DNA of 64,000 bases from Saccharopolyspora indica (GTDB lineage Bacteria > Actinomycetota > Actinomycetes > Mycobacteriales > Pseudonocardiaceae), in assembly GCF_027853965.1 (NCBI RefSeq), contig NZ_JAQGLB010000023.1, forward strand, positions 62,001-126,000, read 5' to 3'. Positions within the stretch are counted from its first letter, which is position 1. Every line of letters begins with the position of its first letter. Positions 16,186-26,029 of the stretch are shown piece after piece. The notes under the pieces are model-generated. The model had not been told where the DNA came from. It worked only from the letters and a program-made list of their open reading frames with translations, and did not search any database. Position numbers and translations under genes: made by a program.

Positions 16186-17313
16186 TCAACTGGAGCGGAG
16201 CCGGAAGAACCGCGTCGCTTCCTCCGGAGTGCGCCGTTCGTGCAACGCGGTGGCGATGGCAGCGGCCACCCGCGGCGCCGCGAAGGACGTGCCGCTCCAG
16301 CTCGCGAAGCCGAAGTCGCGGCGGCCGTTCCCGGTCATGCGCACGAAGCTGCTGGTGACCGCGACTCCCGGCGCGGCGGCATCCACCCAGGCCCCGAAGT
16401 TCGAGAACTCCGCCAGCGCACCGTCCGGCCCGGTAGCGGCGACGGCCACCACCGACGGCAGCGCCGCGGGCCAGAACGGCCTGCTCAGCCCCTGGTTCCC
16501 GGCCGCAGCGACGACCACCGAGCCCGACCAGTGCGCCAGCTCGTCGCGCAGGATCGGCGGGCACTCGTCATCAGCGGTGTGGCAGCCGGCGGTCAGCACG
16601 ACGACTCCGACGCGCTCACCGCGCGAAGCGGCGGCCAGCCGCAGCGAACGCAGCCCGGCCACCACCGTGTAGTCGTCGGTGAAGCCGAGCGACGAGAGCA
16701 CCCGCTGGACCCGGAGCACCGCGCCGGGCGCGTGCTGCAGCAGCACGCCGCTGACGAACGTGCCGTGGCCCGCCTGCCGGTCCTGCCCCGCGTCGTCGTC
16801 GGCGTCGAGCACTTCCGGCACCGGTTCGAACCACGGCCGCTCCCGGAACCACGGGTGCGGATCGCAACCGGTGTCCAGCACTCCGACCACCACCGGCGGT
16901 TCCCACTGCGCCGCAGGCGGTTCCGGGACCGGCGGCGCCTGCTGCGCTTGCGCCCCGGTTCCGTACATAACGGGCGTTCCGTACATGACCGGGCAGCCGA
17001 AGTGCACGTGGTTGGCCGCGACACCGGCCGTCTCGCGCGCCATGTCGACGCAGCGGTCCCGCTCCGCACCGCGCAACCGGACCCTGGCCAGCAGCAGGCC
17101 CTCGTCGTGCTGGACGTCGTCGACCCACCTCCGGTACCGATCCAGCACCGGATCCAGCGCCTCCGCCGTCGCGATCAGCTCACCGCGCCGCACCAGGCAC
17201 TCGCCGCGCCCGCCCGGGTCGTGCAGCAGCAGGTCGTGCCCGTAGGCGGCCCACAGCTGCCGGAGTTCGGCGACGCCGAGCCGGGTCCCACTTCCCTGAT
17301 CCACAGCGGACAC
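16186..17313 (-). CDS. Subtilisin-like S8 peptidase without signal peptide
   Basis: A 375-aa serine protease. The catalytic triad is visible: Asp147 (GVLDTGCD), His183 (GHGTFVSG), Ser343 (WSGTSFAAP), with oxyanion Asn273 (AAAGNQG). About 140 residues precede the domain, ending in the duplicated PVMYGT and a Pro/Gln linker (AQAQQAPPVPEPP). The N-terminus has no signal peptide or membrane helix, so it should act in the cytosol. It lies 186 bp upstream of the sigma gene on the same strand and probably belongs to the same system, as activator or effector protease; this is inference. Confidence 0.9.
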   Translation of the reverse strand: MSAVDQGSGTRLGVAELRQLWAAYGHDLLLHDPGGRGECLVRRGELIATAEALDPVLDRYRRWVDDVQHDEGLLLARVRLRGAERDRCVDMARETAGVAANHVHFGCPVMYGTPVMYGTGAQAQQAPPVPEPPAAQWEPPVVVGVLDTGCDPHPWFRERPWFEPVPEVLDADDDAGQDRQAGHGTFVSGVLLQHAPGAVLRVQRVLSSLGFTDDYTVVAGLRSLRLAAASRGERVGVVVLTAGCHTADDECPPILRDELAHWSGSVVVAAAGNQGLSRPFWPAALPSVVAVAATGPDGALAEFSNFGAWVDAAAPGVAVTSSFVRMTGNGRRDFGFASWSGTSFAAPRVAAAIATALHERRTPEEATRFFRLRSS

Positions 17314-17347
17314 TGTGCCCGCGGCCGCATCCGTCCACAGCGGACAC
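17300..17347. repeat. 14-bp direct repeat spanning S8 start
   Basis: TCCACAGCGGACAC occurs at 17300-17313 and again at 17334-17347, 34 bp apart. The first copy contains the GTG start of the S8 gene; the second offers GTG-TCC-GCT-GTG in another frame. It could be a duplicated regulator site or a small tandem duplication. Confidence 0.55.
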
Positions 17348-17560
17348 GCCGACCCCCGGAGGCGGACTCACCCGACCGACGGGGCGGCAGATCTTCCCTA
17401 GTCGCCCGATTGCGTGGAGAATGCTGGACCAACCGCTGCTCTCCTCGCGGTCGGTGGCGCGAAACCGCCGCTCGAAATGGTTGAATGCCACCAACGGCGC
17501 CGATCATGGCGCAACCAACGCTGATGCCGCGCCCGACCGCGCGGACCCGACCGACAGGCG

Positions 17561-18265
17561 GTGGTGAACGTGACCGGAAACTGCGCGCGGCGTGGTCCCG
17601 GATCGCGGCTCGCCCTGCTCGTGGCACGGGTTTCGCTGCTCAGCGGCCTGTGCATCGGCGGATGGCTCGGCGGCAGCTCCGCCGCCGAGGCCGTCGAGCT
17701 GCCCGACGTCGAGCAGCCGCGGATCGAAATCGCCCCTGCCCGACCGGACGTCGCGCCACCGCGCCTGGACGACCTGCGCCCCGTGCTGGACGAGGTGCAG
17801 CGACCAGCGCCCGAGCAGCCCGACGTCGTGGAGATCGAACCGCCTGCACCGCTCGGCGCGCAGGAACCACCTGCCGCGATCGACGAGCCGGTGCCGACCC
17901 CGGCGGCCGCACCGACCGTGCCGCCGCCGGCGCAGCAGCGCCCCGCGGAACCACCCAGCCCCGCGCAGGCCGCGCCGCTGCCAGCGGAACCGGTCGCCGT
18001 GCCGCGCACGCACCTCCGCACCCCGGCGGAACCGCGCGCGCCCACCAAACCCGAACCGGCCGACGAAGCCCCGCCGGGCGACCACAACACCTCGCCGCAG
18101 CCCGCTCCAGGATCCGGCGGCGGGGTCAACGACCTGCGGACCGCGCTGGTCGTCCTCCCGACCGGACCGAGCCTGACCTGCCCGTCGGCGGTCGGCTCGA
18201 CGCACCCGGAGAACCGCCCGTTCACGGGTCTGGCATCCGCCGAACCGTCGGCATCCCCCGACTGA
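17561..18265 (+). CDS. Proline-rich exported protein, unknown function
   Basis: A 234-aa protein with an N-terminal signal peptide (basic RRGPGSR, hydrophobic LALLVARVSLLSGLCIGGWLGG, probable cleavage after SSAAEA) and a long Pro/Ala/Glu-rich, low-complexity body (ELPDVEQPRIEIAPARPDVAPP onward) with no recognisable domain. The composition suggests an extended cell-wall-spanning or surface chain. It is divergent from the S8 gene and has no clear partner. Confidence 0.6.
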   Translation: MVNVTGNCARRGPGSRLALLVARVSLLSGLCIGGWLGGSSAAEAVELPDVEQPRIEIAPARPDVAPPRLDDLRPVLDEVQRPAPEQPDVVEIEPPAPLGAQEPPAAIDEPVPTPAAAPTVPPPAQQRPAEPPSPAQAAPLPAEPVAVPRTHLRTPAEPRAPTKPEPADEAPPGDHNTSPQPAPGSGGGVNDLRTALVVLPTGPSLTCPSAVGSTHPENRPFTGLASAEPSASPD

Positions 18266-18666
18266 CGCTGCACCGAACCGCTTCGGCGGTGACTCTGGTT
18301 ATCGCACGCGCACCCAGCTCCGAGTCGGCCGTCTGCGCCCGGCCGGGTCGGATCGGGGCCCCACCAGCCTCCCGGCGACGTCTCTGACCTGCCGAACCGT
18401 GAAGGCGTTGGGCCCCAGCCCCGGTGCCGCAAATGCCCCTGCGGCACCGGGGCGACACCTGCCGCCCGAACCGCTCATCGGCACGACGAGGGGCCGTGCC
18501 GACGAGCGGTCGGCGGCGTGCGGGCGGCCGTCCCAAGCGGGGCGGCCGTCCGCGGATTGCGATCTCAGAACCTGTGGCTGGTCTGCGTGGCGGGTGCAAG
18601 CTGCGTACGTGCTCAAAGCGGCTGACGCCGCTCGCAAGGGCGCGGACGGCTACGCCGACAGAGCTC
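18266..18666. other. Gene-free stretch with stacked hairpins
   Basis: No convincing coding region is seen. The stretch holds a strong terminator-like hairpin at 18419-18452, a second inverted repeat at 18471-18509 (CCGCTCATCGGCACG and a near-complement with one G:T mismatch), a direct GGGCGGCCGTCC repeat near 18520-18550, and a small AGCGGCTGACGCCGCT dyad. It separates the proline-rich gene from the MocR gene, which converge. Confidence 0.5.
18419..18452. terminator. GC hairpin downstream of proline-rich gene
   Basis: Perfect 12-nt arms CCCCGGTGCCGC (18419-18430) and GCGGCACCGGGG (18441-18452) flank a 10-nt loop, 150 bp after the proline-rich gene's stop. Confidence 0.65.
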
Positions 18667-20109
18667 TCAGGCGATGGGTGCGGTGAGAACCGTGGGGCCA
18701 CCACCGGGCACGGCGGTGGCCGCCGCGGCCAGGCGGCGGATGGCTTCCACCAGCTGATCACCGGGCAGCGTGTACGGCAGGCGGATCCAGTTCTCCAGGG
18801 AACCGTTCACCGAGAACCGCGCGCCAGGAGCGACCCGCACGCCGTGCTGCTCGGCTGCCACCGCGAGCCGGCTGCTCACCGGGGCGCCGATGTCGCACCA
18901 CAGCGCCAGACCGCCGTCGGGGATCCGGAAGCGCCAGTTCGGCAGGTGCTCGTGCAGGGCGTCCACCAGGCACTGCCGCCGCTCGACCGCTTCGGCGCAC
19001 CGGCGTGCGAGCACCTCGTCGGCGTCGGCCAGCAGCTCGGCCAGGACCAGCTGCTCGAACACCGCGCTGCCGAGGTCCAGCGCGGCGCGGCCGACGACCA
19101 TGCGCTGCACGAACTCCTCGGAGGCCCGGATCCAGCCGAGCCGCAGGCCGCCCCAGAACGACTTGCTGGCCGAACCGATGGTGATCACCCGGTCGGTCAG
19201 CGCGGCCATCGGCGGCGGTGGCCGCTCACCGGTCAGGTCGATGTCCACCAGCGTTTCGTCGACGACGGCGTTCGTGCAGGTCCGGGCCAGTGCGCGGGCC
19301 AGCCGCTCGCGGCCTTCGGCGGGCAGCCGGATGCCGGTCGGGTTGTGGAAGTCCGGGATCAGGTAGGCCAGCCGGGGCGAGGTCTGGCGCAGGTTCGCGG
19401 TCAGCAGCTCCAGGTCCCAGCCGTGCTCGACCATCGGCACCGCCACCGGCATGGCGTTGATCCCGCGCAGCGCTTCCAGCGCGTTCGGGTAGGTGGGGTG
19501 CTCGACGAGCACGCGCTCGCCCGGTGAGACCAGCATCCGCAGCACCAGCGCGAAGGCGTGCTGGGCGCCGTTGGTGACCAGGATCTGCTCCGGTGTCGTC
19601 GGCAGCCCGCGCCGGGTGAACCGCTCCGCCAGCCGTTCCCGCAGGACGGGCAGGCCGTGCGGCTGGTAGCCGTGCCCGGGCAGCTGCTCGGCCAGGCGGA
19701 GCCGCGCCCGGTCCACCGCCGCGCACAGCTCCGGCGGCGCGCTGGGCGTGGCCTGCGCGAGGTTCAGGACCTCGGCGTCCTCGGGCGGGAACCAGCCGCC
19801 GTGGGCCTCGTTGCCCCGCTCCGAATCCGGCAGCCCGATCCACGACCCCGCGCCGCGACGGCTGGCCGCGAAGCCCTCCTCGCGGAGCCGGTCCAGCGTC
19901 CGGGCGATCAGCGTCCGGCTGACGCCGAGGCTCTCCGCGAGCTCGCGCTCGGCCGGCAGCCTGGTCCCCGGCGGCAACCGCCCGTCCAGCACCAGGTGGC
20001 GCACCGCGGCGGCCAGCAGCTGCGACGACGGTCGGTCGGAACCGTGCCAGGAACCGAGCAGTTCGACCAGCTTGCGCCCGTGGATCTGGGCCGACGTCGT
20101 GAACACCAT
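18667..20109 (-). CDS. MocR/PdxR-type GntR regulator with aminotransferase domain
   Basis: A 480-aa regulator: winged helix at residues 20-90 (LLAAAVRHLVLDGRLPPGTRLPAERELAESLGVSRTLIARTLDRL) fused to a type I aminotransferase-like domain (NLAQATPSAPPEL, DFHNPTG, SASKSFWGGLRLGW with the PLP-binding Lys). Such proteins bind PLP and control neighbouring genes. It is divergent from a YczE-type membrane protein, matching the known YczR-yczE pairing in the family. Confidence 0.92.
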   Translation of the reverse strand: MVFTTSAQIHGRKLVELLGSWHGSDRPSSQLLAAAVRHLVLDGRLPPGTRLPAERELAESLGVSRTLIARTLDRLREEGFAASRRGAGSWIGLPDSERGNEAHGGWFPPEDAEVLNLAQATPSAPPELCAAVDRARLRLAEQLPGHGYQPHGLPVLRERLAERFTRRGLPTTPEQILVTNGAQHAFALVLRMLVSPGERVLVEHPTYPNALEALRGINAMPVAVPMVEHGWDLELLTANLRQTSPRLAYLIPDFHNPTGIRLPAEGRERLARALARTCTNAVVDETLVDIDLTGERPPPPMAALTDRVITIGSASKSFWGGLRLGWIRASEEFVQRMVVGRAALDLGSAVFEQLVLAELLADADEVLARRCAEAVERRQCLVDALHEHLPNWRFRIPDGGLALWCDIGAPVSSRLAVAAEQHGVRVAPGARFSVNGSLENWIRLPYTLPGDQLVEAIRRLAAAATAVPGGGPTVLTAPIA

Positions 20110-20111
20110 GC

Positions 20112-20131
20112 ATCCAATGTAACTGGATTGG
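20112..20131. promoter_or_regulatory. Likely MocR operator
   Basis: Overlapping inverted repeats ATCCA/TGGAT (20112-20128) and CCAAT/ATTGG (20114-20131) lie in the 61-bp gap between the divergent MocR and YczE genes; a further CCAATCC follows at 20147. MocR regulators usually bind repeated half-sites in such gaps. Confidence 0.5.
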
Positions 20132-20170
20132 ACATCGCAAATAAAGCCAATCCTGTTCTATAAAGAGTCA

Positions 20171-20818
20171 ATGGCCCCCGCAACGGTCCAAGTGGACCTC
20201 TCACCGCTTCCGATTCGGACTCGACCGGTCTTCCGGCTCGCGCAGCTGCTCGCCGGCTTGGCCGCCTACGGGATCAGCATGGGCTTCATGGTCCGCGCGC
20301 AGCTGGGCCTGGACCCTTGGGACGTCCTGCACCAGGGCCTGGCCGAGCGGCTGGGCTGGAGCTTCGGGGCGATCACCGCGCTGACCGGCGTGCTCGTCCT
20401 GCTGGCCTGGCTACCGCTGCGGCAGCCGCCGGGCATCGGCACGGTGGCCAACGTCGTCGTCATCGCGGTCGCGGTGGACCTCACCCTCGCGCTGACACCG
20501 CAGCTCAGCGCACTGCCCGGCCGGATCGCCCTGATGGTCGCCGCGATCGTGCTGAACGCGATCGCCACCGCGGTGTACGTCGGCGCGCGGCTCGGTCCGG
20601 GTCCGCGGGACGGCCTGATGACCGGCCTGCACGCCCGCACCGGCTGGTCGATCCGAGTGGTCCGCACCACCATCGAGCTCTGCGTGCTCGCCGCCGGCTG
20701 GGTGCTCGGCGGCACAGTGGGCGTCGGAACCGTGCTGTACGCAGCGGCGATAGGCCCGCTGACCCAGTTCTTCCTCCGGTTCACGACGGTCCGCGAGAAA
20801 AAAGATCTCTGCCCCTAG
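20171..20818 (+). CDS. YczE/YitT-type membrane protein
   Basis: A 215-aa integral membrane protein with five predicted helices (beginning RLAQLLAGLAAYGISMGFMVRAQLGLDPWDVLHQGLAERLG, and ending VGTVLYAAAIGPLTQFFLRF). LGLDPWDVLHQGL is the conserved YczE motif, and LGPGPRDGLMTGL is its internal repeat. Function is unproven; the regulator next to it suggests a link to PLP or amino-compound transport. Confidence 0.88.
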   Translation: MAPATVQVDLSPLPIRTRPVFRLAQLLAGLAAYGISMGFMVRAQLGLDPWDVLHQGLAERLGWSFGAITALTGVLVLLAWLPLRQPPGIGTVANVVVIAVAVDLTLALTPQLSALPGRIALMVAAIVLNAIATAVYVGARLGPGPRDGLMTGLHARTGWSIRVVRTTIELCVLAAGWVLGGTVGVGTVLYAAAIGPLTQFFLRFTTVREKKDLCP

Positions 20819-20853
20819 AGACATCTCGGATACCACGCAGTAGCATGGACGCC

Positions 20854-20932
20854 GTCCACCTGACCCCCAGGGGTGGACCTTGACGCCCCCGCACTCCCGG
20901 TAACCCCCAGGCCGGTTGAGCGCGGGGGCGTC
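20854..20932. terminator. Two hairpins between convergent YczE and ABC-F genes
   Basis: GTCCACC (20854-20860) pairs with GGTGGAC (20872-20878), and GACGCCCCCGC (20882-20892) pairs with GCGGGGGCGTC (20922-20932), the latter enclosing a small CCGG/CCGG stem. They lie between two convergent stop codons and probably terminate both transcripts. Confidence 0.7.
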
Positions 20933-20957
20933 CCTACTTCCGAGCTGGAAGCGCAGC

Positions 20958-22601
<1,644 letters not shown>

Positions 22602-22652
22602 CAGGTCGCCAAGGATATGCGGTCGCCCGGGAGCACCGGGCGAACGTCCTGG

Positions 22653-22967
22653 CTATCCGAAGATGCCGAAGATGCCGCCCAGCATGTCGGCGGTCTGGGC
22701 GGGCGCGGTGAGGAAGAAGTAGAGCACGCCGAGGATCCCGAGAGCGAAGGCGATCCAGCCCACGACGACACCGGCGAGCGCCAGCCCCCGGTTGCCGTAG
22801 CTGCCCGGGTCGCGCCTGATCGCGGCCTGCGCCCGGTGCCCGAGGATCGCCCCGACCGGCCCGATGAACAGGCCTCCCCAGCAGCTGACGAGCCCGACCA
22901 CCGACACGACCAGCGATGCGACGGCGAGGCCGTTGGTGCGCGGCCCCGGCTCTTGGAGATCGGCCAC
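22653..22967 (-). CDS. DUF4190 small membrane protein
   Basis: A 104-aa protein with two membrane helices (GLAVASLVVSVVGLVSCWGGLFIGPVGAILGHRA and GLALAGVVVGWIAFALGILGVLYFFL). The GHRA..I motif after helix one is the DUF4190 hallmark. Its function is unknown; it sits 51 bp before the ABC-F start on the same strand and could share a transcript. Confidence 0.85.
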   Translation of the reverse strand: MADLQEPGPRTNGLAVASLVVSVVGLVSCWGGLFIGPVGAILGHRAQAAIRRDPGSYGNRGLALAGVVVGWIAFALGILGVLYFFLTAPAQTADMLGGIFGIFG

Positions 22968-23070
22968 GGTGTCCCTCCCGAAGATCGACTCTCCGGGGAG
23001 TATCGAGGGAGTGCCGGGCTCCCGAGGCCGTTCGAGCGAGCTGTGACCACGGTCACAGTTCGACGCCCCG

Positions 23071-23439
23071 TCAGCGGAAGTCGTTCTCCTTGAGCTCGAT
23101 CACCCAGGCGCGGCGCTCGGCGATCTTGCCGTCGCGCATGACGAACACCTCCGCCATCGACATGCGCATCTCGCCGCCCGCGGCGTACTTCGCCACACCG
23201 TTGAGCTCGGCCATCACGACGTCGTCCTGCTCGACCATGCGCACGACCTCCAGCTCGGGCGGGTCGATGAACACCGGGGCGCCGTCGATGTTCTTGTCGT
23301 AGGCCTCCTTGCCGGTCAGCTGGAAGCCACCGAAGACCGTCCAGCGGATGTCGTCGGTCAGGCAGGACAGGATCTGCTCGTGGTCGTTCTTGCGGAAACC
23401 GTCGAGGTAGGTGTTGACGGTCTCGATGTTGCGCGACAT
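23071..23439 (-). CDS. SnoaL-like nuclear transport factor 2 fold protein
   Basis: A 122-aa protein with a cone-shaped SnoaL-like alpha+beta fold: ETVNTYLDGFRKNDHEQILSCLTDDIRWTVFGGF then alternating strands to EVFVMRDGKIAERRAWVIEL. Members act as isomerases, hydrolases or ligand binders; no catalytic residue set can be assigned. The ATG at 23439 begins the conserved helix. Confidence 0.85.
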   Translation of the reverse strand: MSRNIETVNTYLDGFRKNDHEQILSCLTDDIRWTVFGGFQLTGKEAYDKNIDGAPVFIDPPELEVVRMVEQDDVVMAELNGVAKYAAGGEMRMSMAEVFVMRDGKIAERRAWVIELKENDFR

Positions 23440-23526
23440 GTCCGGCCTTCCGGTTGAAGTGCTCTTCGTGAACACCCGAACACTAAACCGATCCGATTGC
23501 ATTTTGCAAGTGGTTGCAGATCGGGT

Positions 23527-24504
23527 TCAGACTCGCGCACGACCGCTCAGGAACTCCGCGATGTCGGCGGCGATCTGGTCCGGGTGCTCGCCGTTGATGG
23601 CGTGGGAGGCGTCGGGGTAGACGCGCACCGAAGCCGCGGGCAGCGCGCGTTCGGCCGTCGCGGCGGCCACCTCCGGGTCGTGCATGACCGACCGGCCGGC
23701 GATGAGCGCCAGCACCGGCACGTCCAGCCCGGCCAGCTGCTCCTCGGTGATGCGGGTCGGCTGCGGCAGGCGCAGCTGGTAGTGCTGCATCCCCGCCTCG
23801 ATCATCCGCGCGACCGGCACGTCCTCGACCGGAGCGCCGCCCGCCGTGTAGGAGTTGAAGCCGTCGCGCCACGACTTCGGCAGCCACGGCAGGGACGCCG
23901 GGATGGACCGCACGACGGTGCCCAGCGGCAGGTCGTCGAAGACGAAGACCGCGTCGACCAGGGTCAAAGAGGCGACGAGACCGGGCTGCCGGATCGCCAG
24001 GTTGGCCGCGCTCCACCCGCCGATGGCGAGCCCGACCAGGTGGAACCGCTCCTCGGGCAGTCCGGCGAGCGCCTGGTGCAGCCAGGCCGCCTGGTCCGCG
24101 TCGTCGACGATGGGGCGGTCCTGGACGCTGCGGCCCGGTTCACCGAGCAGGTCCACGGTGTAGACGTCGCCGACCTCCAGCAGCGAAGGCATGTTGTCGG
24201 CCCACACCGGACTCCCCGAGGACCTGCCCGGGAGGAGCACCAGCGGCGCCGAGGCCTCACCGCTGCCCGCGAAGCGGTAGAAGCGGACGACGCCGTAGTC
24301 GGTGCGCACGTCGACCGTGTCCGCAACTGCCGGAAGATCCTGAAATGCCTGGTCATAGGCCGCCATGAAGCGATCGCGCCCTTCCGCGCCGTCCCAGTGC
24401 CCGACGGGCGAGGGCGTGCGCGTGGCGAAGGCGGCGACCACCACGAGTCCGGCGACGACCCCCAGGGCGATGAGCCATCGGCGACGACGTTTCGAATTGC
24501 TCAC
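23527..24504 (-). CDS. Membrane-anchored alpha/beta hydrolase fold, nucleophile missing
   Basis: A 325-aa protein. Residues 5-28 form a basic stretch and one membrane helix (KRRRRWLIALGVVAGLVVVAAFA), so the domain is anchored outside. The hydrolase fold is complete (LVLLPGRSSGS, YTVDLLGEPGRS, DASHAINGEHPDQ with the His), but the nucleophile elbow reads GLAIGG: Ala160 replaces the usual Ser, encoded by GCC. It may be an inactive or differently working member. GTG 24504 has AGGAG upstream. Divergent from, and probably repressed by, the TetR gene. Confidence 0.85.
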   Translation of the reverse strand: MSNSKRRRRWLIALGVVAGLVVVAAFATRTPSPVGHWDGAEGRDRFMAAYDQAFQDLPAVADTVDVRTDYGVVRFYRFAGSGEASAPLVLLPGRSSGSPVWADNMPSLLEVGDVYTVDLLGEPGRSVQDRPIVDDADQAAWLHQALAGLPEERFHLVGLAIGGWSAANLAIRQPGLVASLTLVDAVFVFDDLPLGTVVRSIPASLPWLPKSWRDGFNSYTAGGAPVEDVPVARMIEAGMQHYQLRLPQPTRITEEQLAGLDVPVLALIAGRSVMHDPEVAAATAERALPAASVRVYPDASHAINGEHPDQIAADIAEFLSGRARV

Positions 24505-24514
24505 GACACTCCTA

Positions 24515-24549
24515 ACCGATCGGTAGAATCTCTGACCGATTGGTAGAAT
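24515..24549. promoter_or_regulatory. Twin TetR operator and leaderless promoter
   Basis: ACCGATCGGT (24515-24524, perfect palindrome) and ACCGATTGGT (24535-24544) repeat exactly 20 bp apart, each followed by AGAAT. The second TAGAAT (24544-24549) is a good -10 hexamer seven bases before the TetR ATG at 24557, so bound repressor would block its own promoter. Confidence 0.75.
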
Positions 24550-24556
24550 ACGAACC

Positions 24557-25159
24557 ATGTCAAGGAGAGAGCGAGCGGAATCCGAGCTGACGCTGACCGA
24601 GCGCGCCCGGCGGCGGCAGCTGATCGAGGCCACGGTCGAGCTGGTCGCCGACGGCGGCTACGCGGGCACTTCGCTGGCCCGGATCGCCGAACGAGCCGGC
24701 ATCACGAAGGCAGCCGTGCTCTACCACTTCCCGTCGAAGGACGCGGTGGTCCGCGCCGCGCACGAGCACGTCCTCAACGCGCTGGTCGCCGAGGTCGCCG
24801 CCGCGGTGGAGGCGGCGGAACCCGCGAGCGGCCCCGCGGCCTACATCCGGTCGATGATCGGCCACCTGCGCGACCATCCCCGGCACACCAGGATGATCAC
24901 CGAGGCGATGACCAGCGAGACCGCCAAGCACGAGTCCGCCGAGCGGTGGCGCCCCCTGGCCCAGATCCTCGAAGCGGCGCGCCCGAACCGGCGGGCCGAC
25001 CTGCGCACCCTCGCGATCATCATCAGCGGCGGGATCGACGCGATCGTCGCCGAACAGCTCGGCGACCCGGCCTACGACACCGCCGCAGCCGCCGACCAGC
25101 TCGTCGCCATGGTCGAGGCCGAACTGTCCTCGGACGGCGGGAGTGCAACGCCCCGCTGA
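24557..25159 (+). CDS. TetR family regulator
   Basis: A 200-aa repressor. The helix-turn-helix (residues 16-62) reads RQLIEATVELVADGGYAGTSLARIAERAGITKAAVLYHFPSKD; the remainder is an all-helical ligand domain of a common actinobacterial type. It is divergent from the anchored hydrolase and shares a twin operator with it. The ATG has no ribosome binding site and fits a leaderless transcript. Confidence 0.93.
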   Translation: MSRRERAESELTLTERARRRQLIEATVELVADGGYAGTSLARIAERAGITKAAVLYHFPSKDAVVRAAHEHVLNALVAEVAAAVEAAEPASGPAAYIRSMIGHLRDHPRHTRMITEAMTSETAKHESAERWRPLAQILEAARPNRRADLRTLAIIISGGIDAIVAEQLGDPAYDTAAAADQLVAMVEAELSSDGGSATPR

Positions 25160-25177
25160 CCGGGGCGGGCGGCGCGG

Positions 25178-25834
25178 TCAGTTCCCGCCCGCGTCGAGCA
25201 GCCAGTTGTAGCGGAGGCGAAGAGCCCGCTCCACGCTGGCGAACGCCGCCGCGGCTCCGAGCGCGATGTTCAACCACAGCGGCAGGGAGATGGGCGACTC
25301 GAAGGCTCCGACGTTCTCGGCCACCGGAGGTATCCGGGAGATCGGTTCGAGGACCTGCACGAGGTTGAGGCCCAACCCGACGACGAGCACGATCACCGAG
25401 ATGATGCCGATCGACCGGCTCAACCCTGGTCGATCGCGCTCGAGGCGGGCTCGGCGCCCCTCGGCCGACCTCGCGTCCGGCACGAGCTGGCGCTCCGCCC
25501 CGTCGCCGGTGACGTAGTGGCAGCGCTTGACCCCGAAGCCGCTCATCGCCACCTCGATCTCGCCGCCCTCGACCGGGAAGACGGCAGGCGTCTTGGACTC
25601 GGCGTGATGCCGACCGTCGCGGTACAGGTGCGCCCTGCCCTCGCCGGTCTCGGAGTCTCCCCAGTGCCGCACATCGATCGCGTACTCCACCTGACGGCCG
25701 CCGTCCCCGGCCAGCTGGAGGTAGAACAGCGAGCGGCCGGTGAACAGGTTCCACCAGCGGAAACGCTTCAGCGGACGCCCGTCACCACCCTTCACGCGCT
25801 TGACCGCCAGACCCCGTCGCCACTCCTTCAGCAC
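25178..25834 (-). CDS. Hypothetical membrane protein
   Basis: A 218-aa protein not assigned to a family. The N-terminal 140 residues are soluble and beta-rich (FRWWNLFTGRSLFYLQLAG, YAIDVRHWGDSETGEGRAHLYRDGRHHAESKTPAVFPVEGG), followed by two membrane helices (IGIISVIVLVVGLGLNLVQVL and SLPLWLNIALGAAAAFASV). GTG 25834 with a GGGGG site upstream is the likely start. It is convergent with the TetR gene. Confidence 0.7.
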   Translation of the reverse strand: MLKEWRRGLAVKRVKGGDGRPLKRFRWWNLFTGRSLFYLQLAGDGGRQVEYAIDVRHWGDSETGEGRAHLYRDGRHHAESKTPAVFPVEGGEIEVAMSGFGVKRCHYVTGDGAERQLVPDARSAEGRRARLERDRPGLSRSIGIISVIVLVVGLGLNLVQVLEPISRIPPVAENVGAFESPISLPLWLNIALGAAAAFASVERALRLRYNWLLDAGGN

Positions 25835-25895
25835 GACTGCCCCCGATGTTCGCGACCGACTTCCAACACACTGTGCTAGTGATTGGTCGCGAGAG

Positions 25896-25910
25896 TAGCA
25901 CGGCGTGCTA
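25896..25910. promoter_or_regulatory. TAGCAC palindrome upstream of membrane protein gene
   Basis: TAGCAC-GGC-GTGCTA is a perfect dyad; GTGCTAG also occurs at 25873 and GTGCTGG at 25918, so several half-sites cluster in the promoter region between the tRNA terminator and the start at 25834. Confidence 0.45.
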
Positions 25911-25983
25911 GTACAGCGTGCTGGAGAAGTGGACGGTGCAACGCGATGAGGAGAGACCGGGCTCGTGACATGCCGAAGGCACG

Positions 25984-26013
25984 AAAAAAGCCCCCACCTG
26001 ATCGGTGAGGGCT
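25984..26013 (-). terminator. Rho-independent terminator of tRNA operon
   Basis: On the minus strand AGCCCTCACC and GGTGGGGGCT form a stem with one mismatch, followed by a run of six T. It lies directly beyond tRNA-Phe and is the clearest classical terminator in the window. Confidence 0.9.
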
Positions 26014-26029
26014 TGATCGCAGCTCGTGT

